Notes: generated from the letters alone by a model not told the origin. Numbered from the stretch's first letter, positions 55,995 to 64,000 are shown. The stretch is DNA of 64,000 nucleotides from an uncultured Granulosicoccus sp. (GCA_947499955.1 CANMQI010000008.1:241641-305640); one strand, 5' to 3'. Numbers and translations are program-made.

Positions 55995-57773
55995 CTACAT
56001 CCAGACCAGCAGAATCATGGGCACGGCAATACTGATGATGACCACATCCAGCAAGATGCCGACTTTCCAGTAATCCTTGAACGCATACCCTCCCGGTCCC
56101 ATCACCAGCGTGTTGGACTGATGGCCTATCGGGGTGAGGTAGGGCGATGCGGCACCAATGGCAACGGCCATCAGGAAAGGGTCAACCGGCAGGTTCAGGC
56201 CCGTTGCCAGGCTGAAGGCAATGGGTGCCATCAGCACCGCGGTTGGTGTGTTGTGGACAAGGTCCGACAGCAGCATGGACACGGCCATGACCAGAACCAG
56301 CATGGACCACAATGGCAGGCCGTTGGATAACTGGATGATGCCCTGGGCGATGACATCGGTAGCGCCGGTGGTTTGCAGAGCCTCGCCGATGGGGATGAGA
56401 AACCCCAGCAGCACGATGACCGGCCATTCGATACTGCGATAGGCCACTCTGAGGGAAATCATCTTCATCAGCACCAGTGCACCCACCACCGTGGTGAATG
56501 CAATCTGCACGGGTACCCAGCCCATGGCGGCGGCGAATATTCCCAGTGCGAAGGTGCCGGGTATCAGAAGTACTCCGCGACGTGCGTTGATTTCCAGTCC
56601 GCGGTTCTTGATGGCCAGGCAACCCAGGCTCAGGCAGAGCTCTTCCAGAGCTTCGGTTTCACCCTGTAACAACAGGACATCCCCGGTCTTGTATTTGATG
56701 TGTTTCAGGCGTGTGCGGGCGGCATGGCCTTCACGTGCGACAGCGAGCAGGTTGACCCCGAAACGGCTATGCATGCCGATGCCACGCATCGACAGTCCTT
56801 CGATGGCCGAGTTGGGCATGACAACCGCTTCTATCACGCGCACTTCCGGAGATTTCAGCCAGTCCGGATCGACCACTTCTGCACCGGCTTCCAGCATACC
56901 CGGGTTCTCGAACAGCGGTTGCAGGGACTCGCTATGGCCTTCCAGAATGAGCACATCGCCGGGCTGGATGAGCTCCATGGCAGAGGGTGCCATACGACGT
57001 CTGTCCTTGCGAAGGATGACCATGACGGCCACTTCATGCTCGCAGGTTTTCTCCAGGGCGCCTACCGAGGTGCCCACCAGAGGAGACTCAGGTGGCACGC
57101 GAACTTCGGAGACGTAGCGTGCGATATGAAACTGGTCGGTGTGCTCGTCGTCAACCACTGTCTTTCTACCGGGCAGTAGACGCCAGCCGATGGTGATGAG
57201 GTAGATCAATCCACCGATGGCGACGGTCAGGCCAACCGGGGTGAAGTCGAACATGCTGAAGGGCTCGCCGACGTTGTTGGCGCGGAACGTGGCAATGATG
57301 ATGTTCGGAGGAGTACCGACCAGTGTGACCAGTCCGCCAAGCAGGCTGGCAAAGGACAGAGGCATCAACAGTTTCGAGGCGGGTCGTTTGGACTTCTGGG
57401 CGTCGCGCAGGGTGATCGGCAGCATCAGCGCCAGCGCGCCGATGTTGTTCATGAAGCCGGACAGGAAGGCGGTGACACCACAATTGGCGGCAATCTGTGA
57501 AGACATGGAGCCTCTGGCATAGGCCAGATACTTGAGGAAGAGCTCCACCACGCCACACGACTGCAAGGCCTGACTGATGACAAGAACACAGGCAACAGTG
57601 ATGACCGCCGGATGCGAGAAGCCTTCAAAGGCATGCTCCACCGGGACAATGCCCGTATAGACGGCTGTGATGAGTGCCATGCCGGCAACGACATCGTAAC
57701 GCCAGTGGTCCCATACAAACAGTGCCATTACAATGGCCAGTATGCAGAACACTGTCAGCTGATCCAGTGTCAC
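55995..57773 (-). CDS. SLC13-family permease with RCK_C domains
   Basis: A 592-residue transporter (DASS type). Membrane segments run over residues about 5-180 and 390-590; between them lie two TrkA-C-like regulatory units (SPLVGTSVGALEKTCEHEVAVMVILR; SAIEGLSMRGIGMHSRFGVNLLAVAR). The SFMNNIGALALMLP and LVGTPPNIIIA motifs, and TVAIGAASPYLTPIGHQSN-like end, are typical of this family. It likely carries sulfate, dicarboxylates or related anions. The start GTG 57773 has GGGAG; the frame could extend to a TTG at 57854. Confidence 0.87.
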   Translation of the reverse strand: MTLDQLTVFCILAIVMALFVWDHWRYDVVAGMALITAVYTGIVPVEHAFEGFSHPAVITVACVLVISQALQSCGVVELFLKYLAYARGSMSSQIAANCGVTAFLSGFMNNIGALALMLPITLRDAQKSKRPASKLLMPLSFASLLGGLVTLVGTPPNIIIATFRANNVGEPFSMFDFTPVGLTVAIGGLIYLITIGWRLLPGRKTVVDDEHTDQFHIARYVSEVRVPPESPLVGTSVGALEKTCEHEVAVMVILRKDRRRMAPSAMELIQPGDVLILEGHSESLQPLFENPGMLEAGAEVVDPDWLKSPEVRVIEAVVMPNSAIEGLSMRGIGMHSRFGVNLLAVAREGHAARTRLKHIKYKTGDVLLLQGETEALEELCLSLGCLAIKNRGLEINARRGVLLIPGTFALGIFAAAMGWVPVQIAFTTVVGALVLMKMISLRVAYRSIEWPVIVLLGFLIPIGEALQTTGATDVIAQGIIQLSNGLPLWSMLVLVMAVSMLLSDLVHNTPTAVLMAPIAFSLATGLNLPVDPFLMAVAIGAASPYLTPIGHQSNTLVMGPGGYAFKDYWKVGILLDVVIISIAVPMILLVWM

Positions 57774-58278
57774 TCTGGTTGAGCTCCCGTGTCGAATGTC
57801 GACAAAATGATCCAGAGGGCAAGGGTAACCGATTGAGGCGTGGCTGAGCAGCAAAGTGATTGTGCCGTTACATGGGGGTTGTCAGCGGGTTATCGCGGCT
57901 ATGGGATAGTCGTCTTGTCGAGGCGAGGTGTGGAAGCGGCCGATGTGTGGCGTTGTGCTCGGTCGTCACTCGTTTGTACGATTGCTGGTGAACTCGGGCA
58001 GCAAGCTCAAACTCTGTGTATACCTGATTGGAATGGTGTTGCTCGGAATTTTGTTTGAGGTACTTCTGCTGGATGTAGTGTCTGGGCCTGGATCTGGATT
58101 GAACGATGAGTGAAGATAAACGTTGAGTGGTGAGGATCATAAAAGTTTTATTGATCGGTCGTCAGATTTTCGCCTGTCAGATATTGAGTAGGCATGGCTT
58201 ATGGCATTTTGTGCGTCAAGCGCTGGCCTGGCTTGATCAGACCAGAAAGTTTCAGCTGTGGCGTACCGTGCATCATGC
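57774..58278. other. 505-bp gap between the SLC13 permease and the integron integrase
   Basis: Frames here are short and look unlike real proteins. It contains the permease's leader and, at its right end, the DNA just after the integrase stop. No repeat, hairpin or attC-like site was seen. Confidence 0.5.
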
Positions 58279-59682
58279 TCAGAGATCCAGTGGGCTGGAT
58301 ACACTGATTCCGGGGCGGTTGAGAACGTGTGTATAAATCATGGTGGTGGAGACATCAGCGTGGCCCAGTAGCTCCTGTACCGTGCGAATGTCATGATTGC
58401 TTTCCAACAGGTGAGTGGCAAAGCTATGCCTAAAGGTATGACAACCGACTCGCTTTCTGATGCCGGATTTCTCCGCTGCTTTCTTCACGGATCTTTGCAG
58501 TCCACTCTCGTGCATATGATGGCGGCGAATGACGCCTGAGCGAGGATCGGCGGAGAGACGACCCGAGGGATACAGAAATTGCCAACGAAGCTCTTTTGAT
58601 GCGTTGGGGTATTTTCTGGATAAGGCCTCCGGGACAAGTACTTCACCATAACCGTCGGCCAGGTCCTGGTGGTGCAAGGCCGTGACTTTGCATATCTGCT
58701 CCTCCAAGCTGACTGACAAGCTTTTTGGCAGCGGCACAAACCGGTCCTTCTTGCCCTTCGCCTGGCAGACGTGGATACGGCCGTGTTCGAAATCCACGTC
58801 CTTGACTCGTAATGTCAGCGCCTCCATGACGCGCATGCCGGTACCGTACAGCAAGGAGGCAACCTCTTTTTGCCAACCGCCGAGTTCTGCCAGCAGGACT
58901 TTTACCTCGTGGCGAGACATCACTACGGGAATAATCTTCTTGCGCTTTGAGCGGGCAAAATCCTCCAGCTGGCCCAATGGGGCATTCAAAACGCGTTTGT
59001 ACAGGAAAATCAACGCATTCAATGCCTGGTTCTGCGTGCTTGCGCTGACATTGCCTGATATGACAAGGTCGTGCAGGTAGCTGGCGACATCATCGGGGCC
59101 CGTCTTGTCAGGTGATATACCCTTGCAGAACACGATATATCTGACGACCCATTGTTCGTAGGCTTCTTCGGTACGATAGGCATAACCCCGAGCCCGGATC
59201 TCGGTGACCAGCCGCACGATAAGATCACGATGTCTGTTGCGAATATCTGCGTAGGTGCCAGTTCCTCGTTTGATCTTCATATAGATCAATTCATCTGGTG
59301 TATGTTCGCGAGCAGTACTTGCATGATCGCCTGATACGCTACGAACAGAACCTTTCCAGTATTCCCAATCCACTTTCGTTGAAGCCTTGGATGAGACGCA
59401 TCGCGTCATCAGGATGCGCACAGCATCGATCAGTTGACTAAACTGCCAGCCTGCCAATTTATCGTCACGCCCCAGTGTTTCCATAGCCTCGTTGATATCC
59501 AGTACTTGCAGGCTATACAGCTCTCTACCAGCCACAACATGGCAAAACTGGCTTGCGCGCATAATATAATAGGAATGCTGTTTTTCCGGAATACCCTCAA
59601 GAGCGAGACATTTTATGTACATTTCTCGCAGCTGCTTTGAAAGGCGCTGCAGCCTGGGACGCTGATCTGGCATGACATTCAT
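58279..59682 (-). CDS. intI: Integron integrase (IntI-type tyrosine recombinase) with N-terminal extension
   Basis: A 467-residue tyrosine recombinase. Catalytic residues are R284, H415, R418, H441 and Y450 (TGMRVME; CHTFRHSFATHLL; LGHADVSTTMIYTH). The IntI-specific insert lies at about 345-378 (GEVLVPEALSRKYPN and WQFLYPS), which separates it from XerC/D. Usual integron integrases have about 320-340 residues; this one carries about 130 more before the core-binding domain, with a helical DNA-binding look. It points away from the cassettes, the classic arrangement, so attI lies next to its 5' end. Confidence 0.92.
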   Translation of the reverse strand: MNVMPDQRPRLQRLSKQLREMYIKCLALEGIPEKQHSYYIMRASQFCHVVAGRELYSLQVLDINEAMETLGRDDKLAGWQFSQLIDAVRILMTRCVSSKASTKVDWEYWKGSVRSVSGDHASTAREHTPDELIYMKIKRGTGTYADIRNRHRDLIVRLVTEIRARGYAYRTEEAYEQWVVRYIVFCKGISPDKTGPDDVASYLHDLVISGNVSASTQNQALNALIFLYKRVLNAPLGQLEDFARSKRKKIIPVVMSRHEVKVLLAELGGWQKEVASLLYGTGMRVMEALTLRVKDVDFEHGRIHVCQAKGKKDRFVPLPKSLSVSLEEQICKVTALHHQDLADGYGEVLVPEALSRKYPNASKELRWQFLYPSGRLSADPRSGVIRRHHMHESGLQRSVKKAAEKSGIRKRVGCHTFRHSFATHLLESNHDIRTVQELLGHADVSTTMIYTHVLNRPGISVSSPLDL

Positions 59683-59889
59683 CCTTGAATTCAGAAGGGT
59701 TATCCATCAAGATGCAGGCTAGCATCGGGCAGCGAGTGAGTGCAAGGAAATGATATTCCATACGAGACTCTTCACTAACAGTGCATACAGTGGTGTGGTT
59801 GTTGAGGATGGTGGAGAGTGTTTGGTGTTGGGTTTAGGGTGGAGTGGGTGCACGCCGTGCATACTTGAGTCCACCTAATAGTTGTTCGA
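59683..59889. promoter_or_regulatory. Presumed attI and promoter region of the integron
   Basis: This 207-bp region separates the integrase start from the first cassette. It should contain attI, the integrase promoter and the cassette promoter Pc. Core-site-like words of the GTTRRRY type are seen at 59832 (GTTTAGG) and 59881 (GTTGTTC); the second lies at the point where A/T-rich cassette DNA begins, so it is the better junction candidate. Confidence 0.5.
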
Positions 59890-59922
59890 TTGTCCTATGA
59901 ATACTTCGCAGAGGGATACTGT

Positions 59923-60762
59923 ATGCGTATGAAAAACGAGAACCGGGACAATTGGCTTTTGATAGCTATATTGGTTTTAATCTCACTTCCAGCTGTATTC
60001 CTTTTTGGATTCATGATTGGCTCAGGTCTTAATCTAACTGACTTTGGAACTGTAGAAAATTTAGGTTTGTGGGTTGGAGCGTTTTCAACTTTAGTGATAG
60101 CAATTCTCACTATTGTTCTAGCGAAAGAGACTTGGCATTTGCGTCTGGGTCAGATACGCGAAGCTGAGGAATTGAAACGGCGTTCTATTCGACCAATTTT
60201 AGAGTTGTACTTGAAATCCGCGCCTACCTCATTTCAATTTCTGAATATTCACCTTGAGAACACCGGTAGTGGAGTAGCGAAGAAGCTAACGTTTAAATTC
60301 ATCGGTGAGTCGCCGATGAATCTTGAAATGGCTGAGAAAGGAATAATCGATCAGATACTAAGCATCAATTTTCTGATGAATGGACTTGCTTCAATTGGAG
60401 TAGGTAAGGAAAGAAAAAGCTATGTGCTGAGCTTCGCTGACATAATTGAGAGATATGGTGAAGACATCTTCGATGTGCAAATATCGGTAACCATGGAGTA
60501 CGAAGATATAGAAGGGACAGAATATCTGTCCACTTCATTGATTGACTTTTCAGAGTTTAAAGGAGTATCTGAAATTGGTGGCGGTGAGCCATTGAATAAT
60601 ATAAAAAACGAGATAGAAAAAATTCGCAAGTTGATAGAAGGGAACCAAAGTAATTTAAAAAACAAAAGACTAAATGTTAATGCATATAGTCTGATAGAGA
60701 GTGAGGATGTTATTAAGGATATACGTGGACCTCGCAATGAGAGAGATATGAGTAATAGCTAA
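59923..60762 (+). CDS. Cassette 1: two-TM membrane protein of unknown function
   Basis: A 279-residue protein with two N-terminal membrane helices (WLLIAILVLISLPAVFLFGFM; LWVGAFSTLVIAILTIVLAK), a central beta-rich cytoplasmic part, and a helical, possibly coiled-coil C-terminus. ATG 59923 has GAGGGA upstream. It is A/T-rich compared with the chromosome. It is the first integron cassette, so it is the closest to the likely Pc promoter. I recognise no family. Confidence 0.75.
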   Translation: MRMKNENRDNWLLIAILVLISLPAVFLFGFMIGSGLNLTDFGTVENLGLWVGAFSTLVIAILTIVLAKETWHLRLGQIREAEELKRRSIRPILELYLKSAPTSFQFLNIHLENTGSGVAKKLTFKFIGESPMNLEMAEKGIIDQILSINFLMNGLASIGVGKERKSYVLSFADIIERYGEDIFDVQISVTMEYEDIEGTEYLSTSLIDFSEFKGVSEIGGGEPLNNIKNEIEKIRKLIEGNQSNLKNKRLNVNAYSLIESEDVIKDIRGPRNERDMSNS

Positions 60763-60881
60763 ATGTAACTTATGCGTAGCAGGGATGTGGGTTTACTCAA
60801 GTGTTCCAATAATTAGATGATATGTTAGGAGTGATGTTGTTTGAGGGGCAGTTGTCTAAAGTAGAAGCGTAACAATGGAAA

Positions 60882-60982
60882 ATCGAACAATACGATGAAC
60901 CTGTAACTTGCAGCCGGCACGCAACCATGAGTTCCTCAGAACGCGCACCGGCTGCAAGTTCAGGTTATCGCTGGAGTTAACT
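60882..60982. other. attC1, recombination site ending cassette 1
   Basis: An imperfect palindrome of about 101 bp. It begins with an inverse core site (ATCGAAC) and ends with a GTT-type core (GTTAACT). The arms pair over CGATGAACCTG and CAGGTTATCG, then ACTTGCAGCCGG and CCGGCTGCAAGT, with bulged bases, as attC needs to fold as a single strand. The same layout recurs at 61816 and 63671. Confidence 0.87.
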
Positions 60983-61069
60983 TTCAACTAGAAGATTCTC
61001 CGCAAGGCCTTGCACTTATGCCTCAGGTTCCCACTCCGAGGTAGCTGCTTACGAGATAAAAAATGAGCA

Positions 61070-61098
61070 TTGATCCCACAACGGGAGCGTGCTAGACT
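61070..61098 (+). promoter_or_regulatory. Sigma-70-like promoter for higBA
   Basis: TTGATC at 61070-61075 and TAGACT at 61093-61098 are separated by exactly 17 bp. The higB start lies only 5 bp after the -10 box, so transcription would begin at or near the ATG and the message would be leaderless. Own promoters are usual for toxin-antitoxin cassettes. Confidence 0.6.
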
Positions 61099-61103
61099 AC
61101 CCC

Positions 61104-61403
61104 ATGCGCGTGATAGCCAAACGAACGTTAAGGGATTTCTGGAATTCAAAGCCTCAGTACTTTGATGCTGAGGATCCGTTGTCAGCCTGGCATGCGGTAT
61201 GTATTCGAGCCCAATGGAAAGGGCCGAGCGATGTAAAAGAGAATTTCAGGTCCGCGAGTTTCGTCGGGAAAAACGTCGTATTCAACATTGCAGGAAATAA
61301 ATATAGACTCGTTGCAAATATCAGCTATTCAAGACAAGCGATATTCGTGAAATTTGTTGGCACACACAAACAATATGATGCGATAGATGTGGGGGCTCTG
61401 TGA
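61104..61403 (+). CDS. higB: HigB-family mRNA interferase toxin (cassette 2)
   Basis: A 99-residue protein of the HigB_toxin family (PF09907 type). It begins MRVIAKRTLRDFW and contains SAWHAVCIRAQWKGPSDV, NVVFNIAGNKYRLVANI and IFVKFVGTHKQYD, the core strands of RelE-like ribosome-dependent mRNA endonucleases. Start ATG 61104 is preferred over 61089 because it matches the family. It overlaps higA by 4 bp. Confidence 0.92.
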   Translation: MRVIAKRTLRDFWNSKPQYFDAEDPLSAWHAVCIRAQWKGPSDVKENFRSASFVGKNVVFNIAGNKYRLVANISYSRQAIFVKFVGTHKQYDAIDVGAL

Positions 61404-61780
61404 CTATGGACATACAACCAATAAAAACAGAAAAAGATTATGACGCTGCTCTGCAGCTAATTGAAGAACTGTGGGATTCAGAAGAAGGTACTGCCGAGGG
61501 AGACAGACTCGATATTTTAATCACTCTAGTCGACGCATACGAACAGATAAATCACCCTATCTACCCCCCTGATCCAGTTGCGGCCATTGAGTTTCATATG
61601 GACCAGAACGAACTGACTCGTGCAGATCTTGAAGCCTATATCGGTACAAGAGCGCGAGTGTCGGAAGTGCTTAATAGGAAGCGCGGCCTTTCTATCGAAA
61701 TGATTCGAAATCTACATGAAGGGCTGGGTATCCCCTTGGAATCACTGATCGCAAGACCAAAGGAATCCAGAGCGTCGTAG
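61400..61780 (+). CDS. higA: HigA-family antitoxin (cassette 2)
   Basis: A 126-residue protein (124 if ATG 61406 is used). The N-terminal part is acidic and helical (YDAALQLIEELWDSEEG), and the C-terminal half is a helix-turn-helix (TRADLEAYIGTRARVSEVLNRKRGLS). HigA proteins bind and block HigB and repress the operon. The toxin-first order is typical of higBA. GTG 61400 overlaps the higB stop by 4 bp, so translation is coupled. Confidence 0.92.
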   Translation: MTMDIQPIKTEKDYDAALQLIEELWDSEEGTAEGDRLDILITLVDAYEQINHPIYPPDPVAAIEFHMDQNELTRADLEAYIGTRARVSEVLNRKRGLSIEMIRNLHEGLGIPLESLIARPKESRAS

Positions 61781-61815
61781 GTCTATATTCAGCCCAAGGC
61801 CATATGGACAATGAA

Positions 61816-61917
61816 AGTTAACAACACGCTGAAGCTGTCAATGGACCCGTCGTCGGAACCTGGGCTCCGCCCAGAACCCAACGCCGCCTCCATTGCACCT
61901 TAGCGCTGGAGTTATGT
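61816..61917. other. attC2, recombination site ending cassette 2
   Basis: An imperfect palindrome of about 102 bp, starting with AGTTAAC and ending in the core GTTATGT after TAGCGCTGGA. Arms pair as CAATGGA with TCCATTG. The core and inner end are nearly the same as in attC1 and attC3, which suggests the cassettes belong to one integron family. Confidence 0.85.
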
Positions 61918-62009
61918 CTCATCCTTGCATGCCGACAATTGTAAAATTACCTTGCTGAAAGAAATTAAATGGGTTCCAATCTAAGGAATTGAGGAAGCAG
62001 AGATAGAAG

Positions 62010-63662
62010 ATGGCGAAGGATGTAAGGAGGCATGCAAATCCGCTAAAAATAAAACAAGGAATGAAGCTCGGGGAATTGGATGCCGAGGCCGACAGATCGT
62101 TGCTGAAAGAGTGCTTTGTAGATACCGGTCTAATCACTCAGCTAGAAGATGTTGAGTCACCAACGTCGATTATTCTTGGAAGAACGGGATCAGGGAAGAG
62201 TGCTCTTCTCATACAGTTGAATGAAAGGTGCGAAAACTCTGTAATCCTTGATCCAAGTGATATATCAATTCGATTTCTTGAGCATTCAAACATCCTTCAA
62301 TTTTTAAACGAGCTTGGGATAAAGCTGGATCTGTTTTATAGAATTCTATGGCGTCATGTACTTGCAGTGGAGCTATTGAAGCTAAGATATGACTTGAAGG
62401 ATGAGGCCCAGAGTCGTAGTTTGATTCAAAGAATTTATGATTCAGTAAATAAAGACAAAGCACGCGAAAAAGCTTTTTCGTATTTTTCTGAATGGGGTGA
62501 CAGGTTTTGGCTAGAAACCGACGAGCAATTAAAAGAACTCACAGAGAAATTTGAGAGAGACATACGTTCAAGCATAGGAGTCAGCGTTCCAAACGTTGAC
62601 GTTTCAATCGAAGGTGCTAGATCTCTTTCTTCTGAGGAAAGAATCGAAGTAACAAGCAGGGCTAGCCAAGTAGTCAGCAGCATACAGATAAAGAGACTAA
62701 ATGAAGTTCTCGAGTTGCTTGAGGACTATGCGTTTAACGATAGACAAAAACGATACTATATTCTGATCGATGGATTAGACGAAGATTGGGCAGAGACTGA
62801 TACTAGATACAGATTTATACGAGCTCTTATCGAAGAACTAAAATCGTTTCGTAAGCTGTCGCAGGTAAAAATACTACCGGCGATACGGAGAGATTTACTA
62901 GACACTGTTTTTGACAAAACTAGAGATTCAGGATTTCAGGAAGAAAAGTACGAGTCGTATATTTTGCGAGTAATCTGGACAAAAGAAGAATTAAAAAAAA
63001 TGCTAGCACTTCGTGTGAACGAAGTCTATAAGCGCCAGTACACACGTGAGGAAGTAAAGCTATCTGATATATTTTCTCGGAGAAAGGGTGGAGGGCAGAA
63101 CCCTGAAGACTATATAATTGAAAGAGGGTTGTTACGACCACGCGATGTGTTGCAATATGCTAACGAATGCTTCATAGCCGCAGCTAACGAAACCCGAGTT
63201 AGCGTAAAAGCTTTGCATACCGCAGAGGTTAACTATTCAACAAAACGCGTAAAGTCTCTACGTGAGGAATGGTACGATTTTTATCCTTGCCTTGAAGAGA
63301 GTCTAGAGGTTCTAAGAGGGCTGAATCCCACATTTACAAGATCTGATATTTCAGGAGAAAGGTTAGAGTCAGTAATTTTCAGTCTTCATGAATGCAATCA
63401 TGAAGATCCATCTGCAATTATGGCTAAGAGGTATTTAGGTGACGCCGAGCCAAAAGCCACCGAGGCGGACGTCGTAACTTCGATATTGCAAACTCTCTAT
63501 CATATTGGCGCTATCGGAATAAAGCTAAGTGCGCTGGATTCGCATATATGGTCCCATTTGGATCAACCGAGGATAAGTCGAGGTGATGCGAAAAGAACTA
63601 CAAATATACGTATACACAAGATGCTTCATCGTGCTCTCGAGATAAACGAGAAGCCGTATTAA
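62010..63662 (+). CDS. Cassette 3: P-loop ATPase, possible phage-defence protein
   Basis: A 550-residue cytoplasmic protein. Walker A is GRTGSGKS at residues 57-64 and Walker B is ILIDGLDEDW at about 251-260, a STAND-like layout that resembles the P-loop ATPase Sll1717 family. The middle (about 130-230) is helical, and the C-terminal third (ILRVIWTKEELKKMLALRVNEVY; ERGLLRPRDVLQYANE) has no nuclease motif I can name. It is A/T-rich. Integron cassettes are known to carry phage-defence genes, and this is a candidate by context only. Confidence 0.8.
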   Translation: MAKDVRRHANPLKIKQGMKLGELDAEADRSLLKECFVDTGLITQLEDVESPTSIILGRTGSGKSALLIQLNERCENSVILDPSDISIRFLEHSNILQFLNELGIKLDLFYRILWRHVLAVELLKLRYDLKDEAQSRSLIQRIYDSVNKDKAREKAFSYFSEWGDRFWLETDEQLKELTEKFERDIRSSIGVSVPNVDVSIEGARSLSSEERIEVTSRASQVVSSIQIKRLNEVLELLEDYAFNDRQKRYYILIDGLDEDWAETDTRYRFIRALIEELKSFRKLSQVKILPAIRRDLLDTVFDKTRDSGFQEEKYESYILRVIWTKEELKKMLALRVNEVYKRQYTREEVKLSDIFSRRKGGGQNPEDYIIERGLLRPRDVLQYANECFIAAANETRVSVKALHTAEVNYSTKRVKSLREEWYDFYPCLEESLEVLRGLNPTFTRSDISGERLESVIFSLHECNHEDPSAIMAKRYLGDAEPKATEADVVTSILQTLYHIGAIGIKLSALDSHIWSHLDQPRISRGDAKRTTNIRIHKMLHRALEINEKPY

Positions 63663-63670
63663 GATAATCT

Positions 63671-63772
63671 ACATAACAAAACGCTGAACCGGTCATTTTA
63701 CAAAGATCAAGAACGTGCGCTCCGCGCACAACCTTGTTCTTTGTAAAATGCCGGTTAGCGCTGATGTTATAC
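63671..63772. other. attC3, recombination site ending cassette 3
   Basis: An imperfect palindrome of about 102 bp, starting with ACATAAC and ending with the core GTTATAC. Arms pair well: GAACCGG with CCGGTT, then ATTTTACAAAG with CTTTGTAAAAT. It is the clearest of the three attC sites and closes the P-loop ATPase cassette. Confidence 0.9.
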
Positions 63773-63788
63773 CTCTTAAGGAAATCAG

Positions 63789-63968
63789 ATGGATTCATAT
63801 GTACTGAAAATTGATGATATACGTGGAAGTCAAGAAATATCGATTACGGAAAATCGCTATTTGACGCTGTGCCATTCGGTAAAAGAGATCGATATGTGCA
63901 CGCAGATTGAAGAAAAACTAGATGGGTCTTCCGGTTTCCGTGTGGGTAAGTTAGCCTTGATGGCATGA
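63789..63968 (+). pseudogene. Cassette 4 gene fragment, truncated by an insertion sequence
   Basis: A 59-codon frame starts 17 bp after attC3 with the usual cassette spacing. Its first 45 or so residues (MDSYVLKIDDIRGSQ...) look like a real protein of unknown type, but the last part is encoded by what seems to be the terminal repeat of an ISL3-type element, starting near 63924. So the original gene was probably longer and has been cut off. Confidence 0.5.
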
Positions 63969-64000
63969 ATGATAAAGATCTGTACCAGCAAATTCTGGGT
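63924..64000 (+). mobile_element. Left end of an ISL3-type insertion sequence
   Basis: From about 63924 the DNA reads GGGTCTTCCGGTTTCCGTG, which looks like the left terminal repeat of this IS family. A transposase start (next entry) follows 41 bp later. Only the first 77 bp are in the window, so the right end, target duplication and completeness cannot be seen. Confidence 0.5.
63965..64000 (+). CDS. ISL3-family transposase, first 12 residues
   Basis: ATG 63965 opens a frame, MNDKDLYQQILG, that is still open at the right edge. These residues match the conserved N-terminus of ISL3-family transposases as I recall them. It overlaps the stop of the truncated cassette frame by 4 bp. The call rests on very few residues. 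Confidence 0.5.
   Translation, partial: MNDKDLYQQILG

Noticed and set aside
57840..58336. Short plus-strand frames after the SLC13 gene
   Set aside because: No ribosome site, no hydrophobic or domain pattern, and overlap with the end of the integrase gene.

Overview
The window looks like chromosomal DNA of a large-genome, free-living, probably marine Gammaproteobacterium. The genus is not certain; a Granulosicoccus-like organism would fit but this is inference. Reasons: proteobacterial housekeeping genes (class II fumarase, MocR and LysR regulators, ECF sigma factor), many secreted lipoproteins and c-type cytochromes, tyrosine-recombinase integron machinery, and dense moderately GC-rich coding with short intergenic gaps. 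No rRNA, tRNA or CRISPR array was seen.

Layout. 1-1.7 kb: truncated DUF938 methyltransferase and a Tat-exported serine hydrolase. 1.9-11.5 kb: a complete but rearranged ebo locus. eboE-eboC (minus), eboF (plus), and eboD-eboA-eboB followed by an isopentenyl-diphosphate isomerase (minus) surround a periplasmic PQQ-type sugar dehydrogenase and a cytochrome c. In other bacteria and some algal plastids ebo genes are linked to moving a small metabolite or precursor to the periplasm; the prenyl and redox genes suggest what is handled here. 12.1-12.4 kb: a likely CsrB/RsmZ-type small RNA rich in GGA motifs, ending in a strong terminator. 12.8-29.4 kb: ordinary accessory genes (XRE regulator with a PspA-like gene and a polytopic membrane protein, MBL hydrolase, S58 peptidase, TenA, RimK with an aspartoacylase-like gene, LysR, LapA-like, ECF sigma, an orphan phage-type tail sheath, APH kinase, FAD monooxygenase, MFS transporter, ABM monooxygenase).

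29.6-40.6 kb is the most unusual stretch. It holds an RHS-type secreted protein with a C-terminal lipase domain and an adjacent AT-rich ankyrin gene (toxin and immunity), an FG-GAP lipoprotein, and an overlapping gene pair encoding an HExxH metallopeptidase and a 1034-residue fusion of a peptidoglycan-amidase-like domain, an alpha/beta hydrolase and a caspase-like protease. 41-57.8 kb: MocR regulator, di- and tri-haem cytochromes, PRC-barrel protein, fumarase, diguanylate cyclase, CBS protein, a structured intergenic RNA, three Fe(II)/2-oxoglutarate-type oxygenases, a CBM9 lipoprotein operon, a DapA-like aldolase and an SLC13 permease.

58.3-64 kb: a chromosomal integron. The integrase (with an unusually long N-terminus) points left. 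To its right lie AT-rich cassettes in the opposite orientation, each closed by a recognisable ~100-bp attC site: a two-TM membrane protein, a higBA toxin-antitoxin pair, a P-loop ATPase (possible defence gene), and a fourth cassette apparently broken by an ISL3-type insertion sequence running off the right edge.

A second theme is simple-sequence repetition. Intergenic heptamer or octamer arrays occur at 1.76, 7.77, 21.26, 21.3 and 54.6 kb, and minisatellites encode the low-complexity linkers of two lipoproteins.
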